Of a stretch of DNA of 64,000 nucleotides, positions 44,319 to 53,063 are shown in pieces. The stretch is from Clostridium sp. DL-VIII. Its GTDB lineage: Bacteria; Bacillota; Clostridia; Clostridiales; Clostridiaceae. Made by a program: the position numbers and the translations under genes. The stretch spans positions 4,552,779 to 4,616,778 of the forward strand of contig NZ_CM001240.1 in assembly GCF_000230835.1 (NCBI RefSeq), read 5' to 3'. The notes beneath the pieces are model-generated. The model searched no databases. It saw nothing but the letters and a program-made list of their open reading frames with translations, and was not told the origin of the DNA. Every line of letters starts with the position of its first letter. Position 1 is the stretch's first letter.

Positions 44319-44864
44319 TTACATAGTCTTTAAAAATAATTTTACTTGTGTTCCACTTGTATAATCAGTTCCATATTTAACCGACGCTCCATCTGCGCCA
44401 GCCGGACCTTGTATTCCTTGTGCACCAGCCGCTCCTGTTGCACCTTTTAAGCATATTGAATACACCCATTTTGCTGTAGCTGCATTTCCTGCAACTGTAC
44501 AATTATATACATTTCCAGTGCTAGTGTTAAGATATTGATCTCCAACTAAAGCAGATGTTATTCCACTACCACTAAATATTGTTGCAGTTGTACTTGTTCC
44601 CGTAACTAATGTTCCAGTAAACCATTGTGAACCTCTTATTCCAGCTGTTCCTGTAGCACCGGTTGCTCCAGTAGCTCCTTGTGAACCAGTTGCACCAGTA
44701 TCGCCTTTAGCACCTTTTAATAATCCAGCATCTAACTTTTCTTGAAATGTTTCTCCATCCGAGAATGTTACTGCATCTGCACTTGTTAATACATCAACCT
44801 CCTGTAATACAGCACCTGTACTTTCATCTAACAATTGAACTCTTACTTTGTTTAAAATTGCCAT
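44319..44864 (-). CDS. Collagen-like triplet repeat tail protein
   Basis: The 181-residue protein has two Gly-x-y runs (about residues 49-75 with GAKGDTGATGSQGATGATGA, and about 138-165 with GATGAAGAQGIQGPAGADGA). Between them lies a beta-rich domain. Collagen-like trimers form stiff rods in phage fibres. It lies between the fibre N-terminal protein and the receptor-binding fibre. GGAAGGGG precedes ATG 44864. Confidence 0.85.
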   Translation of the reverse strand: MAILNKVRVQLLDESTGAVLQEVDVLTSADAVTFSDGETFQEKLDAGLLKGAKGDTGATGSQGATGATGATGTAGIRGSQWFTGTLVTGTSTTATIFSGSGITSALVGDQYLNTSTGNVYNCTVAGNAATAKWVYSICLKGATGAAGAQGIQGPAGADGASVKYGTDYTSGTQVKLFLKTM

Positions 44865-44881
44865 TATATTATCCCCTTCCT

Positions 44882-45532
44882 TTAAACTATTTTTATTCCC
44901 ATATTAGGACTAACTTGAATCGAATTTGTTCCACCATTTGAAATTGTATCAGTTATTTTAAAATATAAAGTTTTTTCTTGTCTATCTGCTATAGCTGGTA
45001 ATGTTTGTCCAATGTATAACTCCATCTTTTCTAACAATTGATCACTAACATTTTGAAGTTTTCCTTCTAACACCTGTACATCATTCTTAGTTGCAGCTAC
45101 CACATTAGGATCTATTTTTATAGTTACATTACCTACATTGAGTACTTCTAGTACAATTCTAATAACTAAATCTTTTGTACTTCCTTCTGCTACTACTGGT
45201 TTGTAGGTTTCTGCAAGTTTACTTATGGCAATCATGTCTCCGTCTTCATCAAAAATACCAGCCTCTCTGATGAAGAAGCCTCCATCAGATGCTGGTATTA
45301 CTGTTTCTACTACTATCCAGTTTGAATTATTTTCGTCTATTGAAATTGAACTTATATTTCCTTCCCATACCTTATTTACAAGGGAAATTTGATTTTCTGA
45401 AGGTTCATAATAAGCTCCTTTTCCATCTCCTACTTTCAGGGTCTTAAAATTTACTTTATTTCCCGAAATAGGTGAACTGGATAATTTATTTTTTCCTGCT
45501 ATAGTTAGTATTGTATAAAAATTTTCTGCCAA
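44882..45532 (-). CDS. Tail fibre N-terminal (collar, DUF3751-like) protein
   Basis: The 216-residue protein shows the phage tail-collar fibre N-terminal pattern: YTILTIAGKNKLSSSPISGN, VNFKTLKVGDGKG and GGFFIREAGIFDEDGDMIAI. The late helix QVLEGKLQNVSDQLLEKMEL leads to a short beta-rich end. It attaches fibres to the baseplate. The start codon is TTG at 45532, with AGGAGGTG spaced eight bases; the upstream YmfQ stop overlaps this site. Confidence 0.87.
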   Translation of the reverse strand: MAENFYTILTIAGKNKLSSSPISGNKVNFKTLKVGDGKGAYYEPSENQISLVNKVWEGNISSISIDENNSNWIVVETVIPASDGGFFIREAGIFDEDGDMIAISKLAETYKPVVAEGSTKDLVIRIVLEVLNVGNVTIKIDPNVVAATKNDVQVLEGKLQNVSDQLLEKMELYIGQTLPAIADRQEKTLYFKITDTISNGGTNSIQVSPNMGIKIV

Positions 45533-45533
45533 A

Positions 45534-46223
45534 TTAAATCACCTCCTTACTTTGTGTTATACTTCCTGAACCTACATTCTGGCTAATGCCAGCTTCTATC
45601 TTTCCACTTGTTTCAATCTTCTTATCAATCCGTGGATAGACTGTCAGACATTCTCCTGTCATAGCTAATAATCCATAGTATATTTCTGATTGAGTTGTTG
45701 CAATTAATTTGTATTCAACTCCAAGATGCGCCTGTTTGGCTATTTCTACTGAATCATATAAACTGTCTAAAGCATATGGAAAACCTGTAGTTGTTAATAA
45801 ATTCACTTCAAAATAGTAATCTGAGTTATTCTGGATTATTTCAACGCTTGAGACAAAGCTTTTGCAAATCTGCCTTATTACTTCAACTGTTGTTGTTCCT
45901 TTTGTATTTAGCTTTGCTAATATTTTTGCTCTTCTTTCTTCTATGGACTTTGAAGTATTCGTTGTAATTCCTACACGCTTTTCCCAAAGGGTTAATCCCC
46001 ACTCAGTTGCCGTTTGAGGCAAAACCTGCAAAAATAAATCTGAAATATCTAAACCAATCTTATCAAGTACCTGTCCATGTTCATTAAATATTTCGTTAAA
46101 AATACTACTGTTTCTTATTTCATCAAGTACATAACTTTTTAGCTCTTCTGAGTTTTCAGCTGTAAGTATTCCTATTTCTCCTATGATGCTGCTTGCTAAA
46201 GTTGAATCTGAAGAATTACTCAT
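45534..46223 (-). CDS. YmfQ/DUF2313 baseplate protein
   Basis: The 229-residue protein has the YmfQ (Mu gp48-like, XkdU) features: LPQTATEWGLTLWEKRVGI followed by SIEERRAKILAKLNTKGTTT, a helical N-terminus and a beta-rich middle. It caps the baseplate wedge and joins fibres. Its start overlaps the end of the baseplate J gene by eight bases. Confidence 0.88.
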   Translation of the reverse strand: MSNSSDSTLASSIIGEIGILTAENSEELKSYVLDEIRNSSIFNEIFNEHGQVLDKIGLDISDLFLQVLPQTATEWGLTLWEKRVGITTNTSKSIEERRAKILAKLNTKGTTTVEVIRQICKSFVSSVEIIQNNSDYYFEVNLLTTTGFPYALDSLYDSVEIAKQAHLGVEYKLIATTQSEIYYGLLAMTGECLTVYPRIDKKIETSGKIEAGISQNVGSGSITQSKEVI

Positions 46224-47304
46224 AAGCTATTCCCCCTAAAGATGCTTTATCTTCATCAGAAGTGATTATATTTTTAGTATCTCCATTTATCTTAATTGAT
46301 GTTATGTCATTTACTCCCGTAGTCATTACCACCGTAGCTTCAACTGTATTAATTTTTACAACTCCACCTACTGGGATCCCTTGAAAGTACTCCTGTAAGT
46401 TCGCTTTTATATTATTTTTAACGTCATCACTGTTAAAACCATTTTGTATAATAAGCCCTGCAATACTTACATCTATTTCTAATGGATTAACTGATACTAC
46501 TGTAACTGTAGCTCCTATTGGAGCTTTTGCACTTCCCTTTCCATCCTCCGGAGCAATATAATCCTTTACGTTTTGTACAATTGTGTCATCTAATTGAGCC
46601 CCATTCTTTCCTGCAACTATTATTTTGACAGTTCCATTACCATTCCAAAGAGGACTTATTTTTACATATTCAACTCCTGATACTTGAAGTGCCCACTTTT
46701 CATAATCATATGCATTTCCACTGCTGCTTTCTTCTCTTTCCTTGGCTATAATTCTTTCTAACAGATTTTCACTGGTTTCAGTATTCGTTCCACTAGTAGT
46801 TGGATTTGCATTACTTACACCTGTTATTCCATTTATTTTAATTGGAATTTGTACTATAGAATTTGATGGCACATTATATTTGGCTCCAAGCTCCATTGCC
46901 TGAATAGGTAATGTGCATTCTCCATTACTAATTTTTCCTTGAGAATTCACCTTATATCTTAAACCTTCAACGGTTTGCACAATACTATTTATATAAATTA
47001 CTGAACCGTCCAGGCCTGTAAATGTAACTTCACCTACTGAATATAAACCTTGTTTTCTCTCTAAACCGTGTCTTACTGCATCCTGATCTATAAACTTATC
47101 ATAATCTTCTTTTGGAACTTCTGGTGCAGCCTCACCAAATACTAGCTTTAATATTGTATCTAAAGCTCCATAATATAGTGCTATTTTCTTGGCTGCTGGG
47201 GCAATAGCATCATATACGAAATATCCTTCACTTTTAGATATTCCAGAATCAATATCCTCAAGCATCTGCTCCCTTAAAACTTCTTCAGTATTATTTTCAT
47301 ACAT
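46216..47304 (-). CDS. xkdT: Baseplate J-like protein (XkdT)
   Basis: The 362-residue protein has the baseplate J (gpJ/gp6) pattern: QDAVRHGLERKQGLYSVGEV, NANPTTSGTNTETSENLLERI, YDYEKWALQVSGVEYVKISP and the NTVEATVVMTTGVNDITSI end. It forms the wedge of the contractile-tail baseplate. ATG 47304 follows GGGGAGGTG; it overlaps the DUF2634 gene by eight bases. Confidence 0.93.
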   Translation of the reverse strand: MYENNTEEVLREQMLEDIDSGISKSEGYFVYDAIAPAAKKIALYYGALDTILKLVFGEAAPEVPKEDYDKFIDQDAVRHGLERKQGLYSVGEVTFTGLDGSVIYINSIVQTVEGLRYKVNSQGKISNGECTLPIQAMELGAKYNVPSNSIVQIPIKINGITGVSNANPTTSGTNTETSENLLERIIAKEREESSSGNAYDYEKWALQVSGVEYVKISPLWNGNGTVKIIVAGKNGAQLDDTIVQNVKDYIAPEDGKGSAKAPIGATVTVVSVNPLEIDVSIAGLIIQNGFNSDDVKNNIKANLQEYFQGIPVGGVVKINTVEATVVMTTGVNDITSIKINGDTKNIITSDEDKASLGGIAYE

Positions 47305-47737
47305 CAATTGTCACCTCCCCACAATCGGTTATTGCTGTGAAAGTAATGCTTAAAACATCATTACTTTTATCCACACTAAAATTTCTTATGCTTAAAATAT
47401 GTTCATTATCCTTTAAGCATTCTAAAGTTAACCTTTTTGCTTCACTTTCAGCTAAACTTTTACTTAAACCTTTGCCTATTAACTTATCAAGTTCCTGTCC
47501 ATAATCATCACTATAGATTAGATATGTGTATTTGCTTGTTTTAAGTGCTTTCCATATCCATATTTTTAATGCTTCTATTCCCTCTACAATTTGAAATTTA
47601 CCATCCTTTAGCTGAAAATCATTTTTTTCAAAGTCCCATGCATATTCTTTAGGTATACTTACTTCTGTTTCTTGTGTTGGAAAAGAAGCAATTGCAGCTG
47701 CTAAATTTGAATTAGCAGATGGTAATACATCAGCCAT
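47297..47737 (-). CDS. xkdS: DUF2634 baseplate protein (XkdS)
   Basis: The 146-residue protein matches XkdS/gp25-like DUF2634: YAWDFEKNDFQLKDGKFQIV, EALKIWIWKALKTSKYTYLIY with SDDYGQELDKLIGK. It belongs to the baseplate wedge together with J. It overlaps neighbours on both sides by about eight bases, a sign of translational coupling. Confidence 0.92.
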   Translation of the reverse strand: MADVLPSANSNLAAAIASFPTQETEVSIPKEYAWDFEKNDFQLKDGKFQIVEGIEALKIWIWKALKTSKYTYLIYSDDYGQELDKLIGKGLSKSLAESEAKRLTLECLKDNEHILSIRNFSVDKSNDVLSITFTAITDCGEVTIDV

Positions 47738-48053
47738 TACATTTCACCACCTTACAAAGTATTATCCAGGTTTGATTATCCTCTGTAGGCAAAATTGCAA
47801 GTTCATCTCCAACTTTGATTGTATCTAACATATTTATAGCTGTTCCAGAAGAATTTGTTATTGAAATCTGCCTTGAATAACCCGATAATAAATAATCAGC
47901 TATATAAAGATCATCCTTATATAGCTGTAAATTATTTGTTTGAACTATTATTTCTGGTGGAGGAGCTATTACTTTGCCTATACTTATTGATGGTGGATTA
48001 CTTTCTGCACCTTTCTTTTTCATTAGATTGAGCATTTTTATATATGGGTCCAT
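47730..48053 (-). CDS. xkdR: DUF2577 tail protein (XkdR)
   Basis: The 107-residue protein has DUF2577 features: PPSISIGKVIAPPPEIIV, NNLQLYKDDLYIADYLL, and MLDTIKVGDELAILPTEDNQ. In PBSX-type loci XkdR lies between XkdQ and XkdS. A spike or hub-completing role is likely. Its ATG overlaps the XkdQ stop codon (TAATG). Confidence 0.9.
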   Translation of the reverse strand: MDPYIKMLNLMKKKGAESNPPSISIGKVIAPPPEIIVQTNNLQLYKDDLYIADYLLSGYSRQISITNSSGTAINMLDTIKVGDELAILPTEDNQTWIILCKVVKCNG

Positions 48054-49057
48054 TAGCTATCCTCCCCCTGTAAATCCATTGTGTTACTAAAACTTACTGT
48101 AAGCTTCATGGTATACTGTCCTGTGCCACAATCCCAAGTATGAGTATCAGTATTTATATATACTGTTGCATCACTTAAGATGTCTAAATACCATATCTTA
48201 GTTTTAACTCCATAGCCTGTTATGCAGCTGTAATTGCCTAACGCTTCAATTTCAATATCTTCTTCAAAACCATGAAGTTTATTTTGCGCTACTGTATAAG
48301 GATCTTTATCATCTTCTACTGTATAAGTTGTTTGATACACACCATAGCTTCTTACATAATCTAAATTTTCCACTTCATCAACGTAATTGGCATCAGAATC
48401 AAAGATCTTAACTCTATTTACCATATTTTCTATAGAATCTTTATAACTCATATCCATTAAATTATTATTATAAATATCCTTCTTATCTGATTGAAGTACA
48501 TAATCTGAAATGACCTGCCCCTTTTCAATTACATTTAATTTATCAGATTTCATTATCAGAATATACTGCTTACCATTTTGTTTGCTTGCTTCCGTATAAC
48601 ATTCCATTATTATGTCATAATAACTTTTATCTGGGCAAAGCCTTTTAATAGACATACCAGTTGATATTATATCCCCTGGCATTATATTAACTTCCTGACA
48701 CGCTTTAATGGTGACCTCCTCTGGAGTGATATCTTTTATATTCATGCTTGTTGAGGAATTCATAATAAATCTCATATAATCGTAGCAAGTGAAAGTCTCT
48801 TCTTGATTTGAGGTATCTAAAGTCCTATCTATAACTTCTCCTCTAAAGATTTCTCCATAATTCTCCTCAACGATACTAATTAAACTTCCTGGTCCTATTT
48901 GGACTCTTGGCTGATTAAGATCTGTTGTCGAATAAGCCATGGTAAATGCACATTTTCTTGCCGGCTGATCTAATGATGCTGATAATTCAACACTTTTACA
49001 CACTGGTGTTATTTCTGTTAAATTCCAGCCATCATATAGGCTATATATTTTAATCAT
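48053..49057 (-). CDS. xkdQ: XkdQ-like tail hub protein
   Basis: The 334-residue protein resembles XkdQ, the gpD-like hub of contractile tails: a start IKIYSLYDGWNLTEITPVCK, PRVQIGPGSLISIVEENYGE for the beta-barrel, and ILIMKSDKLNVIEKGQVISD in the middle. It forms the trimer below the tube. ATG 49057 is preferred over GTG 49066 because AGGTAGGTG precedes it. Confidence 0.9.
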   Translation of the reverse strand: MIKIYSLYDGWNLTEITPVCKSVELSASLDQPARKCAFTMAYSTTDLNQPRVQIGPGSLISIVEENYGEIFRGEVIDRTLDTSNQEETFTCYDYMRFIMNSSTSMNIKDITPEEVTIKACQEVNIMPGDIISTGMSIKRLCPDKSYYDIIMECYTEASKQNGKQYILIMKSDKLNVIEKGQVISDYVLQSDKKDIYNNNLMDMSYKDSIENMVNRVKIFDSDANYVDEVENLDYVRSYGVYQTTYTVEDDKDPYTVAQNKLHGFEEDIEIEALGNYSCITGYGVKTKIWYLDILSDATVYINTDTHTWDCGTGQYTMKLTVSFSNTMDLQGEDS

Positions 49058-49066
49058 GTTTTTCAC

Positions 49067-49120
49067 CTACCTTTTGAGGTTATATTTAGCTTTCATATCT
49101 TTAACCAATCTTCCAATCAT
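49067..49120 (-). CDS. Possible 17-residue peptide between xkdP and xkdQ
   Basis: ATG at 49120 overlaps the XkdP stop (TAATG) with GGAGG just upstream, encoding MIGRLVKDMKAKYNLKR. The peptide is basic and helical. It could be a real micro-gene or only a coupling device for XkdQ translation. Confidence 0.3.
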   Translation of the reverse strand: MIGRLVKDMKAKYNLKR

Positions 49121-49596
49121 TAATTTCCTCCAAGGATATTGTTTGAATTTGTTATGCTGAAGCTTGAACCCCACTGTCCTACTATTTTTTCATTCAATTT
49201 TAAAACTATATATTGTTTTAAATCCAAAGTAAAATATATATCTCCTGTTCCATCCTTTTCTCCATATTCAAAATTTTCAATTGAAAACAAATCATTAATA
49301 TCTGTATCAGTTAAAACTACCCTTATGGGTTTCTTACTCTTTTTCCAGGCTTCTATTTTAGCTACACATTCAAAAGGAGTAGGAATATCAGAATATACAC
49401 AAAATTCATATTCCTGGGCTGGAAAAAAGCTTTCAAAAGATATTTCTGAAAGCTTTGATTCTCCAAGTATATTTAATTCTCCAACTGATTCAACATTAAT
49501 TACTGTATTATTATTGCCGAGCTTAATTGAATAGTTATCTGGTGGTACAGGCAGCTGCAGCCAGGTATTATCTTGATTAAACCAAAATTCTATCAT
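49120..49596 (-). CDS. xkdP: XkdP-like tail protein lacking a LysM domain
   Basis: The 158-residue protein has the XkdP N-terminal domain: EFWFNQDNTWLQLPVPPDNY, FESFFPAQEYEFCVYSDIPTP and IRVVLTDTDINDLFSIENFE. Typical XkdP proteins continue with a LysM domain; this one ends shortly after the conserved region with ILGGN, so the LysM part is missing. It is the baseplate-tube connector. GGAGG precedes ATG 49596. Confidence 0.87.
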   Translation of the reverse strand: MIEFWFNQDNTWLQLPVPPDNYSIKLGNNNTVINVESVGELNILGESKLSEISFESFFPAQEYEFCVYSDIPTPFECVAKIEAWKKSKKPIRVVLTDTDINDLFSIENFEYGEKDGTGDIYFTLDLKQYIVLKLNEKIVGQWGSSFSITNSNNILGGN

Positions 49597-49609
49597 CTTT
49601 AACTACCTC

Positions 49610-51865
49610 CTAACCCATTCCAAGTGCTGTTTGAGTTAATTTATTTGCAAGAGCTGTTGCAATTTTGTCTATATCCCCTTCTTCTCTGATCACTATTGAA
49701 TCAGCAAGTTTTGCTATAGTTATTGCTAAACCATTTTGCGTACTATCATTCTTGGTTGTATTTGTACTTCCTTTAAGACCTAAACTGCCGGATTTGCCTC
49801 CACCAGATAAGGTACCATTCATATTAGTTTTTATTCCAACTGAAAGGTCTTTAACCGGATCAGTTACCAAACGAGTATTAACCTTAATGCCATTTCCCAT
49901 ACCTTTCATGAAATCTGGCATCCAGGTCTCATAATCTGTAAGAGGACCTTTATCGGGTACAGAGAAGTGAAGGAAAGACTTTATTTTATCTGCTACACCT
50001 GAAATTGCATCTTCAACGTAGCCAACAGCTCCAGTTATTCCATTTACTAACCCCATTATCATATCTTTTCCCCAGCCAAGAGCTGTTTTACCAACATCTT
50101 TAAATACAGTACCTATTGCACTTAATATATTTTTAATAATGTCAATTGCTCCATTAAACACAGTTGATACGGTACTTTTTATGGTATTCCAAGCTCCTGA
50201 CCAGTTTCCAGTTATAATTTGCATTACAGTCTTAATGACTCCCATTATAACATTTAAGACAGTTGAAATTATTGTCTTTATTATATTGAAAGCCGCAGTT
50301 ACAACTGTCATTATTGTATGTCCATGTGCAGTCCAAAATGATTTAACAAAATTTAAAACTGTAGTTATAACATTTTTTATTGCGGTCATAACTGTTGTAA
50401 TAGTATTCTTTATAAGCGGCCAATTACTTCTTATAAAGTTTATTACTTTTCCAAAGATTTGAATTGCAAAAGTTAGCACTGGTTTTAATATAGAATTCCA
50501 AACTGATTGAATTCCTTTAAATACATTTTGAATTATATTCTTTATCTGTGGCATATGAGCTTGAATAAATGTTACCACCGACATAACTTTATCTCTTATC
50601 CCACCAAAATTTGTAGCAAATGCAACTGCGAGTAATGCAACTACTCCCATTACTATTTGAAGAGGTAATGGCAATTTAGTAAAGATTCCAAATAAAGATG
50701 AAAAACTCTTTGAAGCTACACCTTTAATTTTTTCAAAGCTTCCAGCTAGCCCCTGTAATGTTCCTGATACAGAAGGCATTAATGCACCAGCTTTTCCCAT
50801 TGATTGTTTAGCTACATTCATGACATTAGACACTTTGCTTTGAGTTCCAGCTGATCTTGCAATTTTGGGCGCTTTAGTGCTATTTGGTTTAGTAATTTTT
50901 TGAACTACTTTTGAAGCTTGTTTTCCTATACCGCCAGTAGCTTTTTTAACCAAATCATTGTCTTTAAAAGTTTTAAATAGATCTGATATAGTGCCTTTTA
51001 CATTCATAATCTCATCTTTTGCATTTATAAAATTAGTTGCCAAATCTTCAACATTTTTTGATGCATTAGATATGGATTTAACTACCTCTCTAGCTTTCTG
51101 TCCAATATTTTCAAGAGATCTTTCCCCAGTGTTATTTGTAAGTACTTGTATTAAATTAGAAGCAGATGTACCTACATTTCCTACTGCATCTTTTGTATCA
51201 TTAAAGCTGCTTTTAACTTTACCTACTGATTCTGATGCTTTAGATATTGCTTGCACGCTTTCTGTTGCTTTTGAAGCAACGGGTGCTAGACTTTCTATTG
51301 CCTTTTTAGTTTTCTGAACTCCGTCAACAGCCTTTCCTATTGTTTGTCCTCCTTTATTCAAGACTCCTGAGCCTTTACCGCCATTTGATTTGGGAAACTT
51401 TTGAGATATCTTGGACGCCTGTTTTCCTACAAAACCAATAGATTTTTTACCCAAATCAGTACTTGCAAAAGTCTTATACAAATTTGCTGCAGTGTTTTTT
51501 ACATTTTCAATCTCAGCCTTTGTATTATTAAAATTAGCTTTCATGTCTTTAACTGTTTTGGATACATTAGATATTGATTTAACTACATCACTAGCTTTCT
51601 CTCCAATATTTTCAAAAGATCTTTCTCCAGTATTATCCGTACATGCTTGTATAAAATTAGAAACAGCTGAGGTTGTATTTCCTATTGCATCTCTTGTATT
51701 TTTAACACTACTTTCAAGTTTATCTACTGATTCAGCTGCTTTAGATATTGCTTGCACACTTTCTGATGCTTTTGAAGCTACAGGTGATAAACTATCAATT
51801 GCCTTTTGAGCTTTTTGAGCTCCATCAACAACTTTTAATAATGCTGAATCTAGTTCAAACTCCAT
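49610..51865 (-). CDS. Tape measure protein with internal duplication
   Basis: The 751-residue protein sets tail length. Residues 13-160 and 180-327 are a tandem repeat offset by 167 residues (compare QKAQKAIDSLSPVASKASES with QKTKKAIESLAPVASKATES, and NTGERSFENIGEKA with NTGERSLENIGQKA). A hydrophobic segment follows near 400 (LPLPLQIVMGVVALLAVAFA). Then come helical repeats of the IKNTITTVMTAIKNVI kind and a C-terminal tape-measure end (FLHFSVPDKGPLTDYETWMP). Its ATG overlaps the stop of the frameshifted chaperone product. The repeat implies a tail lengthened by duplication. Confidence 0.92.
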   Translation of the reverse strand: MEFELDSALLKVVDGAQKAQKAIDSLSPVASKASESVQAISKAAESVDKLESSVKNTRDAIGNTTSAVSNFIQACTDNTGERSFENIGEKASDVVKSISNVSKTVKDMKANFNNTKAEIENVKNTAANLYKTFASTDLGKKSIGFVGKQASKISQKFPKSNGGKGSGVLNKGGQTIGKAVDGVQKTKKAIESLAPVASKATESVQAISKASESVGKVKSSFNDTKDAVGNVGTSASNLIQVLTNNTGERSLENIGQKAREVVKSISNASKNVEDLATNFINAKDEIMNVKGTISDLFKTFKDNDLVKKATGGIGKQASKVVQKITKPNSTKAPKIARSAGTQSKVSNVMNVAKQSMGKAGALMPSVSGTLQGLAGSFEKIKGVASKSFSSLFGIFTKLPLPLQIVMGVVALLAVAFATNFGGIRDKVMSVVTFIQAHMPQIKNIIQNVFKGIQSVWNSILKPVLTFAIQIFGKVINFIRSNWPLIKNTITTVMTAIKNVITTVLNFVKSFWTAHGHTIMTVVTAAFNIIKTIISTVLNVIMGVIKTVMQIITGNWSGAWNTIKSTVSTVFNGAIDIIKNILSAIGTVFKDVGKTALGWGKDMIMGLVNGITGAVGYVEDAISGVADKIKSFLHFSVPDKGPLTDYETWMPDFMKGMGNGIKVNTRLVTDPVKDLSVGIKTNMNGTLSGGGKSGSLGLKGSTNTTKNDSTQNGLAITIAKLADSIVIREEGDIDKIATALANKLTQTALGMG

Positions 51866-52053
51866 TAATCATCACCTCCTGAATACAAGGCTTCCATTTG
51901 TTTCATTTTCTCTTCAATTTCTTGTTCAATAAAAGCACTGATGATAATCTTTTCTCCAAAACCTCTATTAATCGTTTCTGATGGCCACTTATCATGAAGC
52001 TTCCAGCAGTAATATAAGAGATTTACAGTTTCATCAGTGCTTATGAGTTTTTT
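51865..52053 (-). other. Minus-one frameshift extension of the tail assembly chaperone
   Basis: Reading in the -1 frame from the slippery heptamer A-AAA-AAC (52047-52053) gives about 60 further residues, beginning LISTDETVNLLYYCWKLHDK and ending MEALYSGGDD. It stops at 51865, overlapping the tape-measure ATG. No start codon with a ribosome site serves this frame. This is the G/GT arrangement of long-tailed phages and of XkdN in PBSX-like loci. Confidence 0.8.
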
Positions 52054-52445
52054 ATATCTTCTTTTTTGTTAGTAGATTCTACTCCTGAAATTTCAGTTAC
52101 AGTATCTGCCAAAGTATCAACTTCTCCAGGCAAGAATATTTTATTCATGAGTTCCTTTGGAGTTGGTGCCTTAAAATGTTTCATGAGCTCTTCTGATCTA
52201 AGCTCTGGAACACCTGCAAGTACTGTTTCTATCTTTGCCTGAGCTGTAGCAAATCCTTGAATATTCCCTTTCTTATCTACTTGTAATACACGTTCCTGAA
52301 TTTCATTGTATCTTTCCATAGAAATAGCATTACATGTAAATGTAATTTCAGTATTTCCTAACTTAGCAAGTTTAATCTTTACTTCTTTTGATGGTACCTC
52401 AACCTTACCTGCATCTATCTTTAATAATTGTTCAACTAAATTCAT
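52041..52445 (-). CDS. xkdN: Tail assembly chaperone (XkdN-like)
   Basis: The 134-residue zero-frame product (NLVEQLLKIDAGKVEVPSKE start; YNEIQERVLQVDKKGNIQGF; APTPKELMNKIFLPGEVDTL) is the XkdN-type tail assembly chaperone that guides the tape measure. The last codons carry ATA AAA AAC TCA TAA, a canonical -1 slippery site just before the stop, which yields a longer product. ATG 52445 is chosen because GGAG lies nine bases upstream. Confidence 0.9.
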   Translation of the reverse strand: MNLVEQLLKIDAGKVEVPSKEVKIKLAKLGNTEITFTCNAISMERYNEIQERVLQVDKKGNIQGFATAQAKIETVLAGVPELRSEELMKHFKAPTPKELMNKIFLPGEVDTLADTVTEISGVESTNKKEDIKNS

Positions 52446-52480
52446 AACTTTCATCTCCATTTTCAAATTTAATAAAATAG

Positions 52481-52513
52481 AAAGACCTCACTAATTATTT
52501 GAGTGAGATCTTT
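52481..52513 (-). terminator. Intergenic attenuating terminator
   Basis: AAAGATCTCACT and AGTGAGGTCTTT form a 12-bp stem, followed by CTATTTTATT on the minus strand, between the tube and chaperone genes. Partial termination here would make tube and sheath more abundant than downstream proteins. Confidence 0.75.
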
Positions 52514-52613
52514 CATTTGTTTATTTTCATTATTTTGTTTTAATTTTAACTCGAAGTATGTCCACATTTGAACTTATACCCATTTCTTCTATATGATTTA
52601 ACCATGACTACAT

Positions 52614-53051
52614 TTAGTTATCTTGTGGTTCTATTAAATCTAAGAAATCATAGCCTGAAAAAGTGAACGGAAGTGATTCTTCAACATTCTTCTTAACTTC
52701 CCAGTCTGCTACTGTAAGTTCATCAAAAGTAACATCCTTAAGCACCACTCTTTCAGCTCCAAGTGCATCTGGATCTGCTAATTTTGATATAATTGTACAT
52801 ACTGTCTGCTTTCCTTGCTTTATATTATCCTTCATTAAAATGCTCATTCTTGAAGTTACATGATGTAATTTCAAGGTTCCTTTTCCTTCTATTCCTGTTA
52901 CCTTGCTTCTCTTCCATAAGTCTCTTGTAAAATTAACATCTACCTTTGTTAAAGTAACCTTTGCTTGAAGAGCTGATACCTCTGATACATATTCTCCATT
53001 AATCCATACTTCTCCCCAAGTTCCATTTATAACGTTTTTTGCTTCTGGCAT
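52614..53051 (-). CDS. xkdM: Phage tail tube protein (XkdM)
   Basis: The 145-residue protein matches XkdM: INGTWGEVWINGEYVSEVSA, KVTLTKVDVNFTRDLWKRSK and EGKGTLKLHHVTSRM. Hexamer rings of this protein build the inner tube inside the sheath. GGAGGCGG precedes ATG 53051, and it follows the sheath gene by 12 bases. Confidence 0.95.
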   Translation of the reverse strand: MPEAKNVINGTWGEVWINGEYVSEVSALQAKVTLTKVDVNFTRDLWKRSKVTGIEGKGTLKLHHVTSRMSILMKDNIKQGKQTVCTIISKLADPDALGAERVVLKDVTFDELTVADWEVKKNVEESLPFTFSGYDFLDLIEPQDN

Positions 53052-53063
53052 TATAACCGCCTC

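Noticed and set aside
44319..44864. Exosporium BclA-type collagen-like protein
   Set aside because: Position between phage tail fibre genes and lack of an exosporium targeting start favour a tail fibre role.
50958..51809. Long plus-strand frames opposite the tape measure gene (119 and 132 codons)
   Set aside because: They are antisense shadows of the repetitive Lys/Ser/Ala-rich tape-measure coding sequence, with no start signals.
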